Shown here piece after piece: positions 21,749 to 32,640 of a DNA stretch of 64,000 bases. Source of the stretch: Branchipolynoe longqiensis (Eukaryota; Annelida; Polychaeta; Phyllodocida; Polynoidae). The notes beneath the pieces are model-generated. The model was not told where the DNA came from and searched no databases. It was given only the letters and a program-made list of their open reading frames with translations. Position 1 is the stretch's first letter. Each line of letters begins with the position of its first letter. The position numbers were made by a program, and so were the translations under genes. The stretch is from the NCBI GenBank assembly GCA_030323885.1, contig CM059187.1, forward strand, positions 86,781,726 to 86,845,725, read 5' to 3'.

Positions 21749-21984
21749 ATGCAGACATTTGATATAGATATATTAATTATTATGCATAGGTGTATAGACA
21801 TTTGATAAAGACATATTATGCATATATATTTGCAAATACGCTAATAGTATTAGCATATATGCGTATTACTATTAGTAATACGCATATGTTTTTTTTATTG
21901 CTGGTATAACAGTATATATTTACATACATATATACATATATACATATATACATATATACATACATATATACATATATAAGAACC
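21749..21984. repeat. AT-rich microsatellites
   Basis: ATATATACATA-type repeats, with AGTATTAGCATATATGCGTA motifs around 21848. Confidence 0.7.
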
Positions 21985-21985
21985 A

Positions 21986-22287
21986 GACCGGATGGCCGAA
22001 TGAGTTAAGCATCCGGGTTCGAACCCTGGTCGAACCCTGGTCGAGTCAATACAATGACTTAGAAATTGAAACTTGTCGCTTCCTAGCCAGGCATTTGCCA
22101 TTATTAGGATAGGACAAGGACTAGTTGGCTCAATGTCCGGATAATGTGACTGAGTGGTGCTGACAGCCTGGTCTCCCAGTGGGACAGCACTATAAAGTCA
22201 CCATGAGTGTGCACTGTCACAAGTCGGTACCTGTCCTGATATGACCTTAGATGTTGCCATGATGTGAAACTCCAGCAACCAACCAAC
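21986..22287 (+). mobile_element. SINE-A, head type 1 with shortened head
   Basis: The head GGATGGCCGAATGAGTTAAG jumps directly to the B-box segment, and GAACCCTGGTCGAACCCTGG shows a small tandem duplication there. The body is complete and the tail is of the CTCCAGCAACCAACC type. Confidence 0.85.
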
Positions 22288-22900
22288 ATGCATATATGAG
22301 ACAGGAACTGGGTATTGAATGGAAGGCAATTTACACGCATATACATATATATATATATATACACATATAATATATGGACATGCGAATACAGAGCAGTAGC
22401 GACAGCGGGCACAGTATTATGGGTAATTGTATCAATACAGGCGTCAAATTTGGATGTTGGCCTGCGCGGTGTGACAGACAAGTGTGGCCCCGGTGTTGAG
22501 TGCCTATAGGGACAGTCTGATTGGGGTGATAACCCACCAGCACCAGGCGGCAACACGAAAGGACGAGTCCGCGCCCACCTGGCAGGTGAGCGACGCGGGC
22601 CGACTTGACTAACAAGTAAAGTAAAGCTAGTTTTATTCAACAACGCCTCTAGAGCACATTGATTGTTGTATCATCGCCTATTGGACGTCAAACATATGGT
22701 CATTCCGAAAAGATAACAACAATACAAATTGGTCTGAGGTTTTTTATGTAACTCTCTGGCAAGAAAACGCTGAGGAAGTGGCGCAAACTGGCGCAGACAA
22801 GTATACACTGCTGGCGGTGGCGCCACTGGCGCTGGTAGGCAGCAAGGCGCAGGCGCATATATCTATTGTCCAAACCCATACACATTTGAAACGACTTCTT
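22288..22900. other. Low-copy intronic sequence
   Basis: A TA tract is at 22340-22370. A GC-richer part (22385-22610) is not repetitive within the window. No gene is supported. Confidence 0.4.
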
Positions 22901-23060
22901 CTCCGATACTTTTTTTGTTGTTGTTGGTAAATATGTTTATTCTGCTGAATATGTCTTTTGTCAGTGCCGAAGCACTGGTCTTCCAGCCATTTTTCAATTC
23001 AGGGTTATTTACACAAAAGGTATATAGAATAAGGTGTACAATACCTGTTGAATAGACAAT
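22900..23060 (+). repeat. Dispersed repeat, second copy
   Basis: Contains GTCAGTGCCGAAGCACTGGT and GGCTATTT-like flanks matching the reverse complement of 6985-7125, and in part 60885-60935. The family is unknown. Confidence 0.62.
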
Positions 23061-23132
23061 TTGCACCATGTAACACAATGAAATTCTGAAACCCAAAAGT
23101 TCCATAACAATATGGTACAGTAGTGTCATATA

Positions 23133-23230
23133 AAGGCCCTGTCACATTACGGCGTATGGCGTTAGCGTATGCCGGCATATGCGGTTTTCGACCCATACAC
23201 CGTCATACGCCGTCATACGCCGTCATATAT
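23133..23230. mobile_element. Fragment of a TWA-type MITE
   Basis: TAA precedes AGGCCCTGTCACATTACGGC, followed by repeated GTCATACGCC boxes. This resembles one end of a PIF/Harbinger-like MITE similar in style to the GCATACCGC and AGCCCCAGTCACA elements. The other end was not found; an AT tract follows. Confidence 0.5.
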
Positions 23231-23315
23231 ATATATAATACATTATATATATATAATACATTATATAATTTATATATATGTATACGTTTATAAATAGACG
23301 TATTCCACATCCTGG

Positions 23316-23640
23316 GGAGCGGAAAGTAGCTCAGGCGGTAGAGTGTCAAACTGTGAAGGTGTGGGTCATCCGATCGATCCTGCTCAGTGGACACAATTGT
23401 GCATATAAAAGACCCCTTGCTGCTTATCGGAAAGAGTAGCCTATGTGGCAGCAGCGGGTTTCCTCCAAAGTGCTGTGCTCTGAGAGTTGTGCTTCTGGAA
23501 TCTATGGCTTGTGTCATTTTTACACCTCAATCATATCCAACTTTAGCTTAATGCTACCAGATATTACAGTCAAGGGCTCAGCTTGGGACTTTCTGGTGGT
23601 ACGCAGATGGAATAAAACGCTATTATTAAAATAAAACGTG
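23316..23640 (+). mobile_element. SINE-D: tRNA-derived element with CCCCTTGCTGCTTATCGGAA core
   Basis: The head GTAGCTCAGGCGGTAGAGTG is a good tRNA A-box region. The core CCCCTTGCTGCTTATCGGAA ... CAGCGGGTTTCCTCC follows, and the 3' part is AATAAAAC-rich. From memory this core is very common in mollusc genomes; this was not searched. It is the main sequence hint to the host phylum. Confidence 0.65.
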
Positions 23641-24038
23641 ATGGAATAAAAGTTACAAAACATCGTCTCTCTTAACATGTTGTTTTTTGTAACCTCAAGT
23701 GGCACGCAGCTGCCTACCTGCGCATATACGAAAGCTACGCCCATGACAGTAGATAATAACTATCTCTATTGTGAATTTTCAACCGGTCCTATATGGAGGT
23801 CTTGAAATGGATAATATTGCCATTTCAGCATTAGCTGCTGATGACAATATTAGAAAACACATGCATATAGATATTCTTTTGAAAGTGAGCAGAGTGACAG
23901 TTGGCTCACGGCGTATAGGAGGCAGGGGGGGGGGGGGGGAGAGAATGCTGACTCCGCAGTGAATAACATGGAAGTTAAGGTGATTAGAGAGAAACATTAA
24001 GGGCTGCCATTATTTATATCCACATAATAAATTATATA
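23641..24038. other. Low-copy intronic sequence with G-tract
   Basis: A G14 tract lies at about 23926-23939. The following segment (GAAACATTAAGGGCTGCCAT ...) resembles 60403-60440 and may be part of a dispersed repeat. Confidence 0.4.
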
Positions 24039-24216
24039 CAGTAAAACCTCTCTAAATCGACCTATCATGGGACTGACTTTAAGTGGTCCATTTAGGGTAG
24101 TGATCAGTTTAGAGAGTTAGAATATCCTTACAATGATATTGTTGGGACCCAAATGAAGCGATCGATATAGGGGAGTGGTCGATCTGTAGAGGGGATGGTA
24201 TAGAGAGGTTTTACTG
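24039..24216 (+). mobile_element. pogo-like MITE, 178 bp
   Basis: The termini CAGTAAAACCTCTCTA and TAGAGAGGTTTTACTG are inverted repeats flanked by TA on both sides. A TA duplication and CAGT..ACTG ends fit the Tc1/mariner-pogo group. There is no coding capacity. Copies at 50503-50680 and 50793-50998. Confidence 0.88.
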
Positions 24217-24404
24217 TAGTACATATATATATATATATTCCGGTCGCAAGTGACAGTGGAGGCGACGGAAGTGCGGTTCGAAGTGCATTGTGGTAGGAGG
24301 TGAATAGATACAGAGAGCCGATTGGTCAATAACATAGTGTGTTATAAAGTAGTACAGAGTAATAAACATATAGATTCCCTTACGCAGCTTTATTCTCGCA
24401 TAAT

Positions 24405-24493
24405 GCTTATACATCACATATATACACTTATATACACTTATATACACTTATATACACTTATATATACATCACATATATACACTTATACATCAC

Positions 24494-24551
<58 letters not shown>

Positions 24552-24552
24552 T
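24405..24552. repeat. (TATACACT)n, (TA)n and (TG)n microsatellites
   Basis: Consecutive ATACACTTAT, ATCACATATA, TA and TG runs. Confidence 0.85.
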
Positions 24553-24833
24553 TTGCGTATCTGTATATATGAATGCTTCACGGATCTCTCTCTATATAAT
24601 TATCTAGTAGTACTTGTGTTTTGTCTCCAGCGAGCCCTGTGATCGGCGAATCCCTGCTGAACAATGCTTCAATATACTGATTGTTTCTGTCTCATTTGAG
24701 TACATCACCGATGACAGGATGCCTGCAAGGATAGGAACCACCTATTCTTATGCTTATACTTATCCTCTTCTGTTTATATATTTAGGCCTGTTAACTGATT
24801 TAACCTGTCTACATATGACTATATATGAGCGGA

Positions 24834-25030
24834 GACCTAAATGGAGAGTGACAGTCAAGTAATGAAAGCAGTCTTTGTCACATCGCGACCGACAGCATGA
24901 TGATGATGATGATAATGAAAGCAGTCTTTGTCGCATCGCAACCGACAGCATGATGATGATGGGCATCATCACGCTGTTGGTCGCGATGTGACAAAGACTG
25001 CTTTCATTACTTGACTGCCACTCTCCATTG
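24834..25030. mobile_element. Non-LTR retrotransposon 3' tails, two direct and one inverted
   Basis: CAGTCAAGTAATGAAAGCAG followed by GTCGCATCGCGACCGACAGC and (ATG)n is the 3' end of the element whose C-terminal coding part is at 37076-37770. It appears at 24851, a shorter repeat starts at 24914, and an inverted copy runs through 24961-25018. Short tandem-repeat 3' tails are typical of RTE-like non-LTR elements. Confidence 0.75.
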
Positions 25031-25218
25031 TGCGGTTGTACATTTCATGAAAGCTGCCTGCAAAAGTGATGAAGTGCTGCTGGCTTTTGCAAGCTACCAG
25101 CGCCATTCTCTCGGGGAGCAAATAGAGGTTTCACACCGGCAACAACATGTCAAGACAGATGCAAAACTATTTGTCCCTGCAGTGGCTGGTCGGGAGATGT
25201 TGGGAGTTCCATGATGAT
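25030..25218 (+). repeat. Dispersed repeat 'A', copy 1
   Basis: The segment from GTACATTTCATGAAAGCTGC to GAGATGTTGGGAGTTCC is closely matched in reverse at 42683-42862. In both places it is joined, in the same relative orientation, to the (ATG)n-tailed non-LTR 3' end. Both copies keep an open frame of about 60 codons, but no known domain was recognised. Confidence 0.8.
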
Positions 25219-25519
25219 GATATATGTGGTCATGCGGCGAGGACTGGCTATTCCAATACTGACTCCAACATTTACTGAGTGTGTTTTTCAATGCATTTAC
25301 TGATGGGGCTTCGACTATTTCGGGTGGAAGCCTATTCCATGTGTCTGTCGCTCTATCAAGGAGAAAGATTTTTCCTCACTTTCTCACACGCTTCCTGCAC
25401 CACCCCTGTGTCAATCAATTTGCACCACCAATAATAATCGCATTCCAGCAGCGTGGTGGTGTACATATGGTGTGGCAGTTCGATAATCACTATAGTTGAC
25501 TTGACTTCTGGGGGGTTCA
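25219..25519. other. Low-copy intronic sequence between repeats A and B
   Basis: Pyrimidine-rich in part. No counterpart was found near the second A/B copies and no gene is supported. Confidence 0.4.
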
Positions 25520-26105
25520 TAACCTTATGACAGTTACCGGCTGCAGAACTGCAGCAATATAGAGAGAGGCACCGATAAATCGGTCCAATCTTTGGTTGAA
25601 GATTAATCTTCTGGTGGGATGGTTGTAGAAGGTGGGGATGTCTTTACAACAATTAAATGACGAACCATTGGGGTGGCCCCGAATCACTCCTGTCCGGCAG
25701 TTGCGCAGCACTCGTATCCAGTCGACAGCAGCAAGATTTAGTAGGAAGGGATGGGTAAAGGTGGGTCCAGCGGTTCCAGCAATAAGAACAAAGGGAGAGA
25801 AACGATAAGGTACAGGGCCTCACCCAAGCAAACAACTCCCTTGGTCAGGGTGATAAATAAGCCTGGGAGGGGGAAAAAAAGGTAGAGTATAGGAAAGAAA
25901 AATGAGGAGAGTTGAGTCAAAGGACCGTGTCTATTTGCTCTATGGCGACCAGCCGGCAAACCAAAGACACAGACAGAGTAAGAGTAGAAAGTGAAATGCT
26001 GGCGGGCTTCCCCTCCTGGAACTCTTTTCAGACAATATCAAGGAGGAGCATGGCCAGCAGAGAGGAGATAGAGAGAGAGGTGTGGATGAAGTGCGGTCCG
26101 GATAG
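25520..26105 (-). repeat. Dispersed repeat 'B', copy 1
   Basis: Its reverse complement aligns over about 560 bp with 43470-44040. Shared landmarks are TGTCTGAAAAGAGTTCCAG, GCATTTCACTTTCTAC, GACTCAACTCTCCTCATTT, AAGGGAGTTGTTTGCTT and CTATATTGCTGCAGT. This is a moderately diverged pair of the same element. Short frames exist but do not agree between the copies, so it is treated as non-coding. Confidence 0.82.
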
Positions 26106-26408
26106 CAAGTGGTGTGGCAGTTCGATAATCACTGTAGTTATACCACATCGAGTCCTGAACCCCCCCTCCTCCCCCCCCCACACACACTCACCGTCCCGCC
26201 CTATAGTTAGTTATTCCTGAGGGGGGGGGGGGGGCGAGGGGGGGCACACCTATTATCTCTTATGTTCTAATGGCCCATGAGGCTTGCCCTTTCAATTCCA
26301 AGTGTGCGATCGTAACTTTCCCATTACGGCGAATGTGGTTCTTTAGATACTAAAATGTGCCTTTCGCTTCTCCCCCCCCCCCCCCCACCCCACGCCCCAC
26401 ATACAACC
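26106..26408. other. Low-copy sequence with C and G tracts
   Basis: Poly-C (26160-26180, 26371-26386) and poly-G (26221-26234) tracts. No gene is supported. Confidence 0.4.
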
Positions 26409-26562
26409 TTAAATAACCATTGCTATGAGCAGTGTATCGAAGCGGGGCGAGGTGAAGGGAGTTGGAGCAAAAGGGGGGGGGGGGTTAGAGAGGGGAGGGG
26501 GAGAGGGAGAGGGGGATGGGGGGTAGTCTTTCCTTTACCCCCCGCCCCCCATCCCACCTTAA

Positions 26563-26911
26563 AGCTGCATAGTCCGATGAAATCATCAAATTTTCAAAAA
26601 CAAAACAATAATCGAAATTTGATTCTACATAACTAGCTTAGATACTGATATACTTATTAAGCATTTGTCACCACACAGAAGGGAATATAGTGAGGTGATT
26701 GAATAGATCATGTTACTGCAGAATGCTATGGTGTCAGAGTTTTGGCAAGTTTGCCTAAATTAATTTTGCATCGTTGCACTTCAAATATCTCAAAAGTTAG
26801 CCACTTCAAATAAAAGTTACTTCAAGCTAAATTAAGGTACATTATAACGATCAACCTAATGTATTTATCTCAGAACATATCTGAAACTTAAAACCATCGG
26901 ACTATGCAACT
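26563..26911 (+). mobile_element. TTAA-MITE, full copy
   Basis: Starts AGCTGCATAGTCCGATGA and ends CCATCGGACTATGCAACT, so the ends are near-perfect inverted repeats. Both sides carry TTAA (26559-26562, 26912-26915). Comparison with unoccupied unit boundaries in the same array shows that a single TTAA was the target. TTAA duplication suggests piggyBac-type mobilisation. There is no open frame. Confidence 0.9.
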
Positions 26912-27364
26912 TTAAATAACTATCGCTATGATGAGCAGTGTATCGAAGAGGGGCTGGGGTGGAGAGAGGTAGAGAGAGGTGGAACAAGATGGGGAGGGTG
27001 AGAGAGAGAGTGAAGGAGTGAAAGAGAGAGCAAAATGGGAGGGTTAGGGAGAGCGAGAGAGAGGGAGAGTGATATAGTGACGTTTATAGAGAGTGAGAGA
27101 CAGGGAGAGAGAGGGAGGGAAAGAGAGGGAGAGACAGAGGGAGATGGGATTGTCTTTACTTCGCCCCCCTATCCCACATTAAATAACCATTGCTACAAGC
27201 AGTGTATCGAAGCGGGGCGAGGTGGAGAGAGGTGGAACAAAATGGGGAGGGTTAGAGAGAGAGTGAAGGAGTGAACGAGAGAGAGAGAGAGCGAGAGGAG
27301 GGAGAGGGAGATGCGGTAGTCTTCCCCCCCCCCCCCCCCCCCCCCCCCCCATTGCACCTTAAAG

Positions 27365-27953
27365 AGTACATTCCTTACACGCGGCATGTGGCATGTGGTA
27401 TGCGAATGCGAATGTGAATGTGACAAAAAATCGAAACGCCTTGAAGCCTATGGGCTACATTCCTTACACGCGGTATGCGAATGCAAATGCAAATGCGACA
27501 ACTCGATCGGTCCATGTAGCGATCAGTGCAGCATGCGGCATGTGGTATGCGAATAGAAATGTCAGTCGCACTTGTCCATTAGTTTTAGACGAGGAGAGGC
27601 GACTGAGCATTACGGAATGGTCACCCACAAGGGTGCAGAGGGGAAACATATGGTAGTGGTGGTGGTGGGGTTCGGGTTGGTAAAAATGCTACCATAGCCA
27701 CAAAAATATGAATACTTATCTATAATTTGGTAATTATAAAGGTAGGAACCAAGTGACGTACCAAGAGCTACATAGATATAAATGCCATATTAGGTCATAT
27801 ACAGTGCAGTATTGAGTATACTTGTTTATTTTTTAAATATAGCCAGTCGTGTGCCGCATGCCACATGCCGCATGCTGTGTGTAAGGAATCATGCCATTCC
27901 CATGCCGCATGCCGCATGCCGCATACCGCATACCACATGTAAGGAATGTGCGC
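27365..27953. mobile_element. TWA-MITE 'GCATACCGC' type, second copy
   Basis: The same interior as 6394-6982 (GAGGAGAGGCGACTGAGCAT; GGTAAAAATGCTACCATAGC) and terminal ACATTCCTTACACGCGGC / CACATGTAAGGAATGT. It lies directly against the TTAA-MITE at 27958. Confidence 0.85.
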
Positions 27954-27957
27954 TTAA

Positions 27958-28295
27958 AGCTGCATAGTCCGATGAAGCATCAAGTTTTCAAAATCAAAAC
28001 AATTATCTAGATTTGATTCTACATATCTAACTTAGATACTTATTAAGTATTTATTGCCACATAGAAGGGAATACTGAGTCAATTTAATAGAACCTGTTAC
28101 TGCAGAAGCCTATGGTCTCAGAGTTTTGGCGTGCTTGCCAAAATTATTTTCACATGTTTGAATTTCAAATATCTCAAAAGGTAGCCTTTCAATTAAAAGT
28201 TACTTCAAACTAGAGTAAGGTAGATTATAATGATCAATTTAATATACTTATCTCAGAAAAATGTCAGAAACTCAAAACTATCGGACTGTGCAACT
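27958..28295 (+). mobile_element. TTAA-MITE, full copy
   Basis: Starts AGCTGCATAGTCCGATGA and ends ATCGGACTGTGCAACT, flanked by TTAA at 27954-27957 and 28296-28299. Confidence 0.9.
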
Positions 28296-28798
28296 TTAAA
28301 TTACCAGTGCTACAAGCAATGCATCGAAGCGGGGCGAGGTGGAGAGGTGGAACAAGATGGGGAGGGTTAGAAAGAGAGTGAAGGAGTGAACGAGAGAGAG
28401 AGAGGAGGGAGAGGGAGATGCGGTAGTCCCCCCCCCCCCCCCTTTGGAACTTAAATTACCATTACTTCAAGCAGTACATCGAAGCGGGGCGAGGTGGAGA
28501 GGTGGAACAAGATGGGGAGGGTTAGAAAGAGAGTGAAGGAGTGAATGAGAGAGAGAGAGGAGGGAGAGGGAGATGCGGTAGTCCCCCCCCCCCCCCATTG
28601 CAACTTAAATTACCATTACTTCAAGCAGTACATCGAAGCGGGGCGAGGTGGAGGGAGGTGAAACAAGAGGGTTAGGCTTAGAGAGAGAGTGAAAGAGGGG
28701 GAGAGAGGGAGAAAAAGTGAGAGAGTGAAAGAGAGAGTGAAAGCGAAAGAGTGAAAGAGGGAGAGAGAGTGAAGGACGGAGAGAGAGAGAAGGAGAGG

Positions 28799-29410
28799 GT
28801 TTGTTTGTTGTTTTAGGTCCTGGCAACATCTAAGGTCAGATCAGGACGGGTACCGACTTGTGACAGTGTGCACTCATGGTGACTTTATAATGCTGCCCCA
28901 CAGGGAAATCAGGCCGCTGACACCATGACCCAATATCCCACTCAGTCACATTATCCTGCACTGAACTAACCAGTCCTTGCCCTATCCTATTAATGCTGAG
29001 CACCAGGCTAGGAAGTGACAAGTATAAATTTTATAAGTCATTGGTTTGACTCGACCGGGAACCGAACTCCCGACCTTCCGCACGCGAAGTCCGCGCTCTA
29101 CCGATGAAGCTAAGATTCCTGACACGCGGTATGCGACATGCGAATGCGAATAAAAATCGCAAAGCATGTAATTTGTAAATGAATAGGGGTGCTTCCATAC
29201 ATCTAAATGTGCGAATGCGAATGTGAATGCGGCAACTGAATTGGTCCATGGACCGATCGGTGCGGCATGCGAATGCGAATGCTGCTGCGTTTGCCATAGA
29301 AACCAATACTATTCCTTCACAAATTAGGACGAAAACCCCCAACAAGTGTTCTGGGTTGGCATATATTTACGCCGCATATACGACATTCGCATGCCGCATA
29401 CCGCGCCCGG
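28799..29410 (-). mobile_element. SINE-A, head type 2, split by a GCATACCGC-type MITE fragment
   Basis: The body runs from GTTTGTTGTTTTAGGTCC at about 28803 to CCGCGCTCTACCGAT at 29105. The outermost head piece (CCGCGCCCGG) appears after the MITE at about 29401. The MITE is therefore younger than this SINE. Confidence 0.75.
29106..29400. mobile_element. TWA-MITE 'GCATACCGC' type, short derivative
   Basis: Begins AAGCTAAGATTCCTGACACG, like the full copy at 6394, with GCGAATGCGAATG boxes, and ends with CATTCGCATGCCGCATACCG. The interior differs from the longer copies, so it is a shortened relative. Confidence 0.7.
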
Positions 29411-30035
29411 TTGAGAGGCGGAGACGGAGAGGGAGGAGATGGGGGAGTCGATGCACTTTTATGGACTTTATGATCTATTACGGTCATGCAGTTCTTTTGT
29501 TGTCGATTTATCATCAATCTTGGGCGCGTTTCCTTGGAGCAGCTTACTTTATTGTCTACTTTAATGCCATTTCAGTGAACAATATCCACCATTTGTCAGT
29601 GAAATGACAGCTCGGGTGGGCGGCGAGCTGGCCTGCCCTGACTCTCCTCTGGCCCGGGGCAGGGCGGCGGTGTCAGTTAGGGCAGAGTGTTAACAAGAAA
29701 TTGACGGATATTTTCACCAAGACATTTAAAATAAAACTCTTTGTTTTTGTTAAATCACAAATTCAATAGTATTCTTCTTCCTTTAATATTATCGTGGGAG
29801 TAATCGTTACACCGGGTGCACACTACTGTTTATTAATAGTGTGCGACAGCTCGGTATTGCTTATTTTAGCGTTAAATCGTCGGTGAATTATTAGTGTGTG
29901 GGGAGCTGTATCCAGAGTAAAGGCGTCTGTTTCTGTAGGGGTGAGGGGTGGGTGCTAAACATTATGTCCGACAACATTGACGTGCGAATTATAAGTGATC
30001 GCTGTGTGGGGTGTATACTGCAAAGGTGTGGGGTG
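29411..30035. other. Low-copy intronic sequence
   Basis: About 600 bp without recognised repeats. A GC-rich patch (29605-29690) contains GGCGGCGAGCTGGCCTGCCC. No gene is supported. Confidence 0.4.
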
Positions 30036-30090
30036 TAAGAAACTGATATATATATATATATATTATATCTGCATATATATATATTATATC

Positions 30091-30129
<39 letters not shown>

Positions 30130-30712
30130 GCATATATATATATATATCTGCATATATATTATAGTCTGCACTCATATAACTATATGCCAATATGGGATAA
30201 GTTGTATCGGCATATCGATATTATATCTGGCATCTATATATTATATCTGCATATATATAGTATATTGCATATATATGTTAAATTGCATATAATATTATAT
30301 CTCATATATAAATGTAATCTGCATATATAATTATATCTGCATATATATATTATATCTGCATATATATACTATATCTGCATATATATATTATATCTGCATA
30401 TACATATAGAATATGCACTATACTATATTATATCTGCGATGCTATACAATCTGCATATATATATCATATCTGCACATATATATATTATATCTGATATATA
30501 TATTATATGCATATATATATTAAATCTGCATATACATATTATATATGCATATATATATTATATATGCATATATACATATTATATCTGCATATCTATATAT
30601 ATATATTATATCTGCACATATATATATATATATATGCAGATACAATATATATGCGGATATAATATATATATATGTGCATCTGTGCTGTATAGTACACTAT
30701 GTGAATATAAAT
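30036..30712. repeat. AT-rich tandem array (ATATCTGCATATATATATT)n
   Basis: About 19-20-bp units with a recurring TATCTGCATATA core, mixed with pure TA runs. Tyr/Ile-rich frames on both strands are artefacts. A further TA run is at 30775-30810. Confidence 0.9.
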
Positions 30713-30772
30713 AGCGGAAAGACTTTGGTGTATTTTCCTATTTATTGTATGTGGTTATATTATATATGGGTC

Positions 30773-30812
<40 letters not shown>

Positions 30813-30927
30813 GTCGTTCTCTGAAAATAGGCACCACATATTTGGTTCCCCCATTCTGATGGTGATAATTAATTCTTTATTTTCTTGGATAGCAAGTCAA
30901 ATAATTATTGTTACCTCTACATGTTAA

Positions 30928-31273
30928 AGTTGCATAGTCCGATGGTTTTGAGTTTCTGATATTTTCTGAGATAAATATATTAGGTTGCGGCGCTATAATC
31001 TACCTTACTTTAATTTGAAGTAACGTTTATTTTAAATGGCTAACTTTTGAGATATTTGAAGTGTAAGCATACAAAATTAATTTTGGCAAGCACGCCAAAA
31101 CTCTGACACCATAGGCTTCTACACTAAGAAGTTCGATTAAATTGGCTCGATCTTCCCTTCTATGTAGACAAATGTTTAATAAATACTCCATTATCTAAGT
31201 TAGAAATGTAGAATCAAATCTAGATAATTCTTTTAGTTTAGAAACTTTGATGTTTTCATCTGAATATGCAGCT
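30928..31273 (-). mobile_element. TTAA-MITE, full copy, opposite orientation
   Basis: Starts AGTTGCATAGTCCGATGG and ends ATCTGAATATGCAGCT, flanked by TTAA at 30924-30927 and 31274-31277. The interior (GGCAAGCACGCCAAAACTCT) is the reverse complement of the copy at 26563-26911. Confidence 0.88.
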
Positions 31274-31277
31274 TTAA

Positions 31278-31710
31278 GTATGTTAGCAATACTATATGTA
31301 TTTATTTATCCTATAAAATTATCAAAATTACGCTTGTGTGATTTTGTGCTAAAGTAAAAATGTGAAAATGCTCGTATTGACACTATGCATTTACCCATTT
31401 TTTTTTCAACTTTTTTCTTCTAAGACATAATCTTGTTTGCTTAACTGCAATCAATAAAATCTTCTTTGAGTTTGTCACATATGCTAAAATGATATTCTGG
31501 ATGTGTGTTTGATTTCCATCTTACATGAGTGATTTTAGCATATTAATCCATTAATCAAAAAGTAAAATAGCCCTTTTCCAACTCTGACATATGCGCCACA
31601 TGTAAACCTTCATAGGAATATGGATTCTGCTATTATTTGCAATGTTTTCTCCTATTATTTGGAAGGTTTTCCCCTTTTCGTTTATATTTCACACTTTAGT
31701 GCCCAGTTTC
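31278..31710. other. AT-rich low-copy intronic sequence
   Basis: No feature was recognised. Confidence 0.4.
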
Positions 31711-31719
31711 AAAGAATGA

Positions 31720-31764
<45 letters not shown>

Positions 31765-31830
31765 ATATATACACATACATACACACATACATATATACAT
31801 ACATATACACACAGACATACACACAGGCAT
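31711..31830. repeat. (TA)n and (ACATACAC)n microsatellites
   Basis: A TA tract of about 40 bp followed by CATACATACACACA-type repeats. Confidence 0.88.
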
Positions 31831-32214
31831 ACTACAGACGGGAAGGCATTCATGGAACGTGTGAATTGGTCGTGCACCTCAGAGTGAGAGGCGCTAAGGT
31901 AGCAGCGGTGACCTCCAATGACACCGTTGACCTCTGACCTTTAACCCAGAAGTTTTCCTCCTCCTGCTCCAAGCATACAACACCTGTTTCGTACGGTTTG
32001 TGTGCTCCCTCCCTCTCTCGTCATCCCCTCCCCTATCAACCAAGGGTCGCGACAGAATGGAGTGAGCATCACATCATAACTTTACGGGCTTAGTACTAGT
32101 ACAACTAGTAGTGTATTTACTTGGACTGTTTTATTCTATGGCTGTGGAATAAATACCCTCAAACCCAATCACCCACAACTAGACACACTGGTGATGCAAG
32201 GATATGCATCCCCT
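31831..32214. other. Low-copy intronic sequence
   Basis: Nothing recognised; mixed base composition. Confidence 0.4.
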
Positions 32215-32224
32215 TCCCCCCTCC

Positions 32225-32640
32225 CCTCCCCCAACTGATATGACTGTGACATAGCGCCTCACATGACTAGGACATAGCAACTAACATAGTTGCGACATGG
32301 CAACTCACATGACAACTCATATGACTGGGACATAACAACTCAGATGGATGGGACATAACATTCACATGACTGGGACATAGCAATTCACATGAATGGGACA
32401 TCGAAACTCACAATGTTGGGGCACAGCAATTCACACGACTGGGGACTAGCAACTCCTATGGTTGGGGCATATCAATTCACATGACTGGGGAATAGCAATA
32501 CACATGACTGGAATAGAGTAATTTACACAACTGGGGCATAGCAACTCACATAATTGGGACATGACAATTCACATGGTTGGGGCATGGCAACTCAGATGGC
32601 TGGAACATATCAATTCACATGATTGGAACATAGGCACTCA
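32225..32640. repeat. ~23-bp minisatellite (ACATAGCAACTCACATGACT type)
   Basis: About 18 degenerate units of CATGACTGGGACATAGCAAC-like sequence. Confidence 0.88.

Larger units (their letters stand above)
26409..28798 (+). repeat. Complex tandem array of ~150-270-bp units, six copies, with MITE insertions
   Basis: Each unit starts TTAAATAACCATTGCTA or a close variant, then GCAGTGTATCGAAGCGGGGC, GAGGTGGA.. and a purine-rich GAGAGA stretch, and ends in poly-C (C25 at 27324-27348) or poly-G. Units start at 26409, 26912, 27179, 28296, 28451 and 28605. A TTAA-MITE sits between units 1 and 2. A GCATACCGC MITE plus another TTAA-MITE sit between units 3 and 4, always at the unit boundary. Confidence 0.85.
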
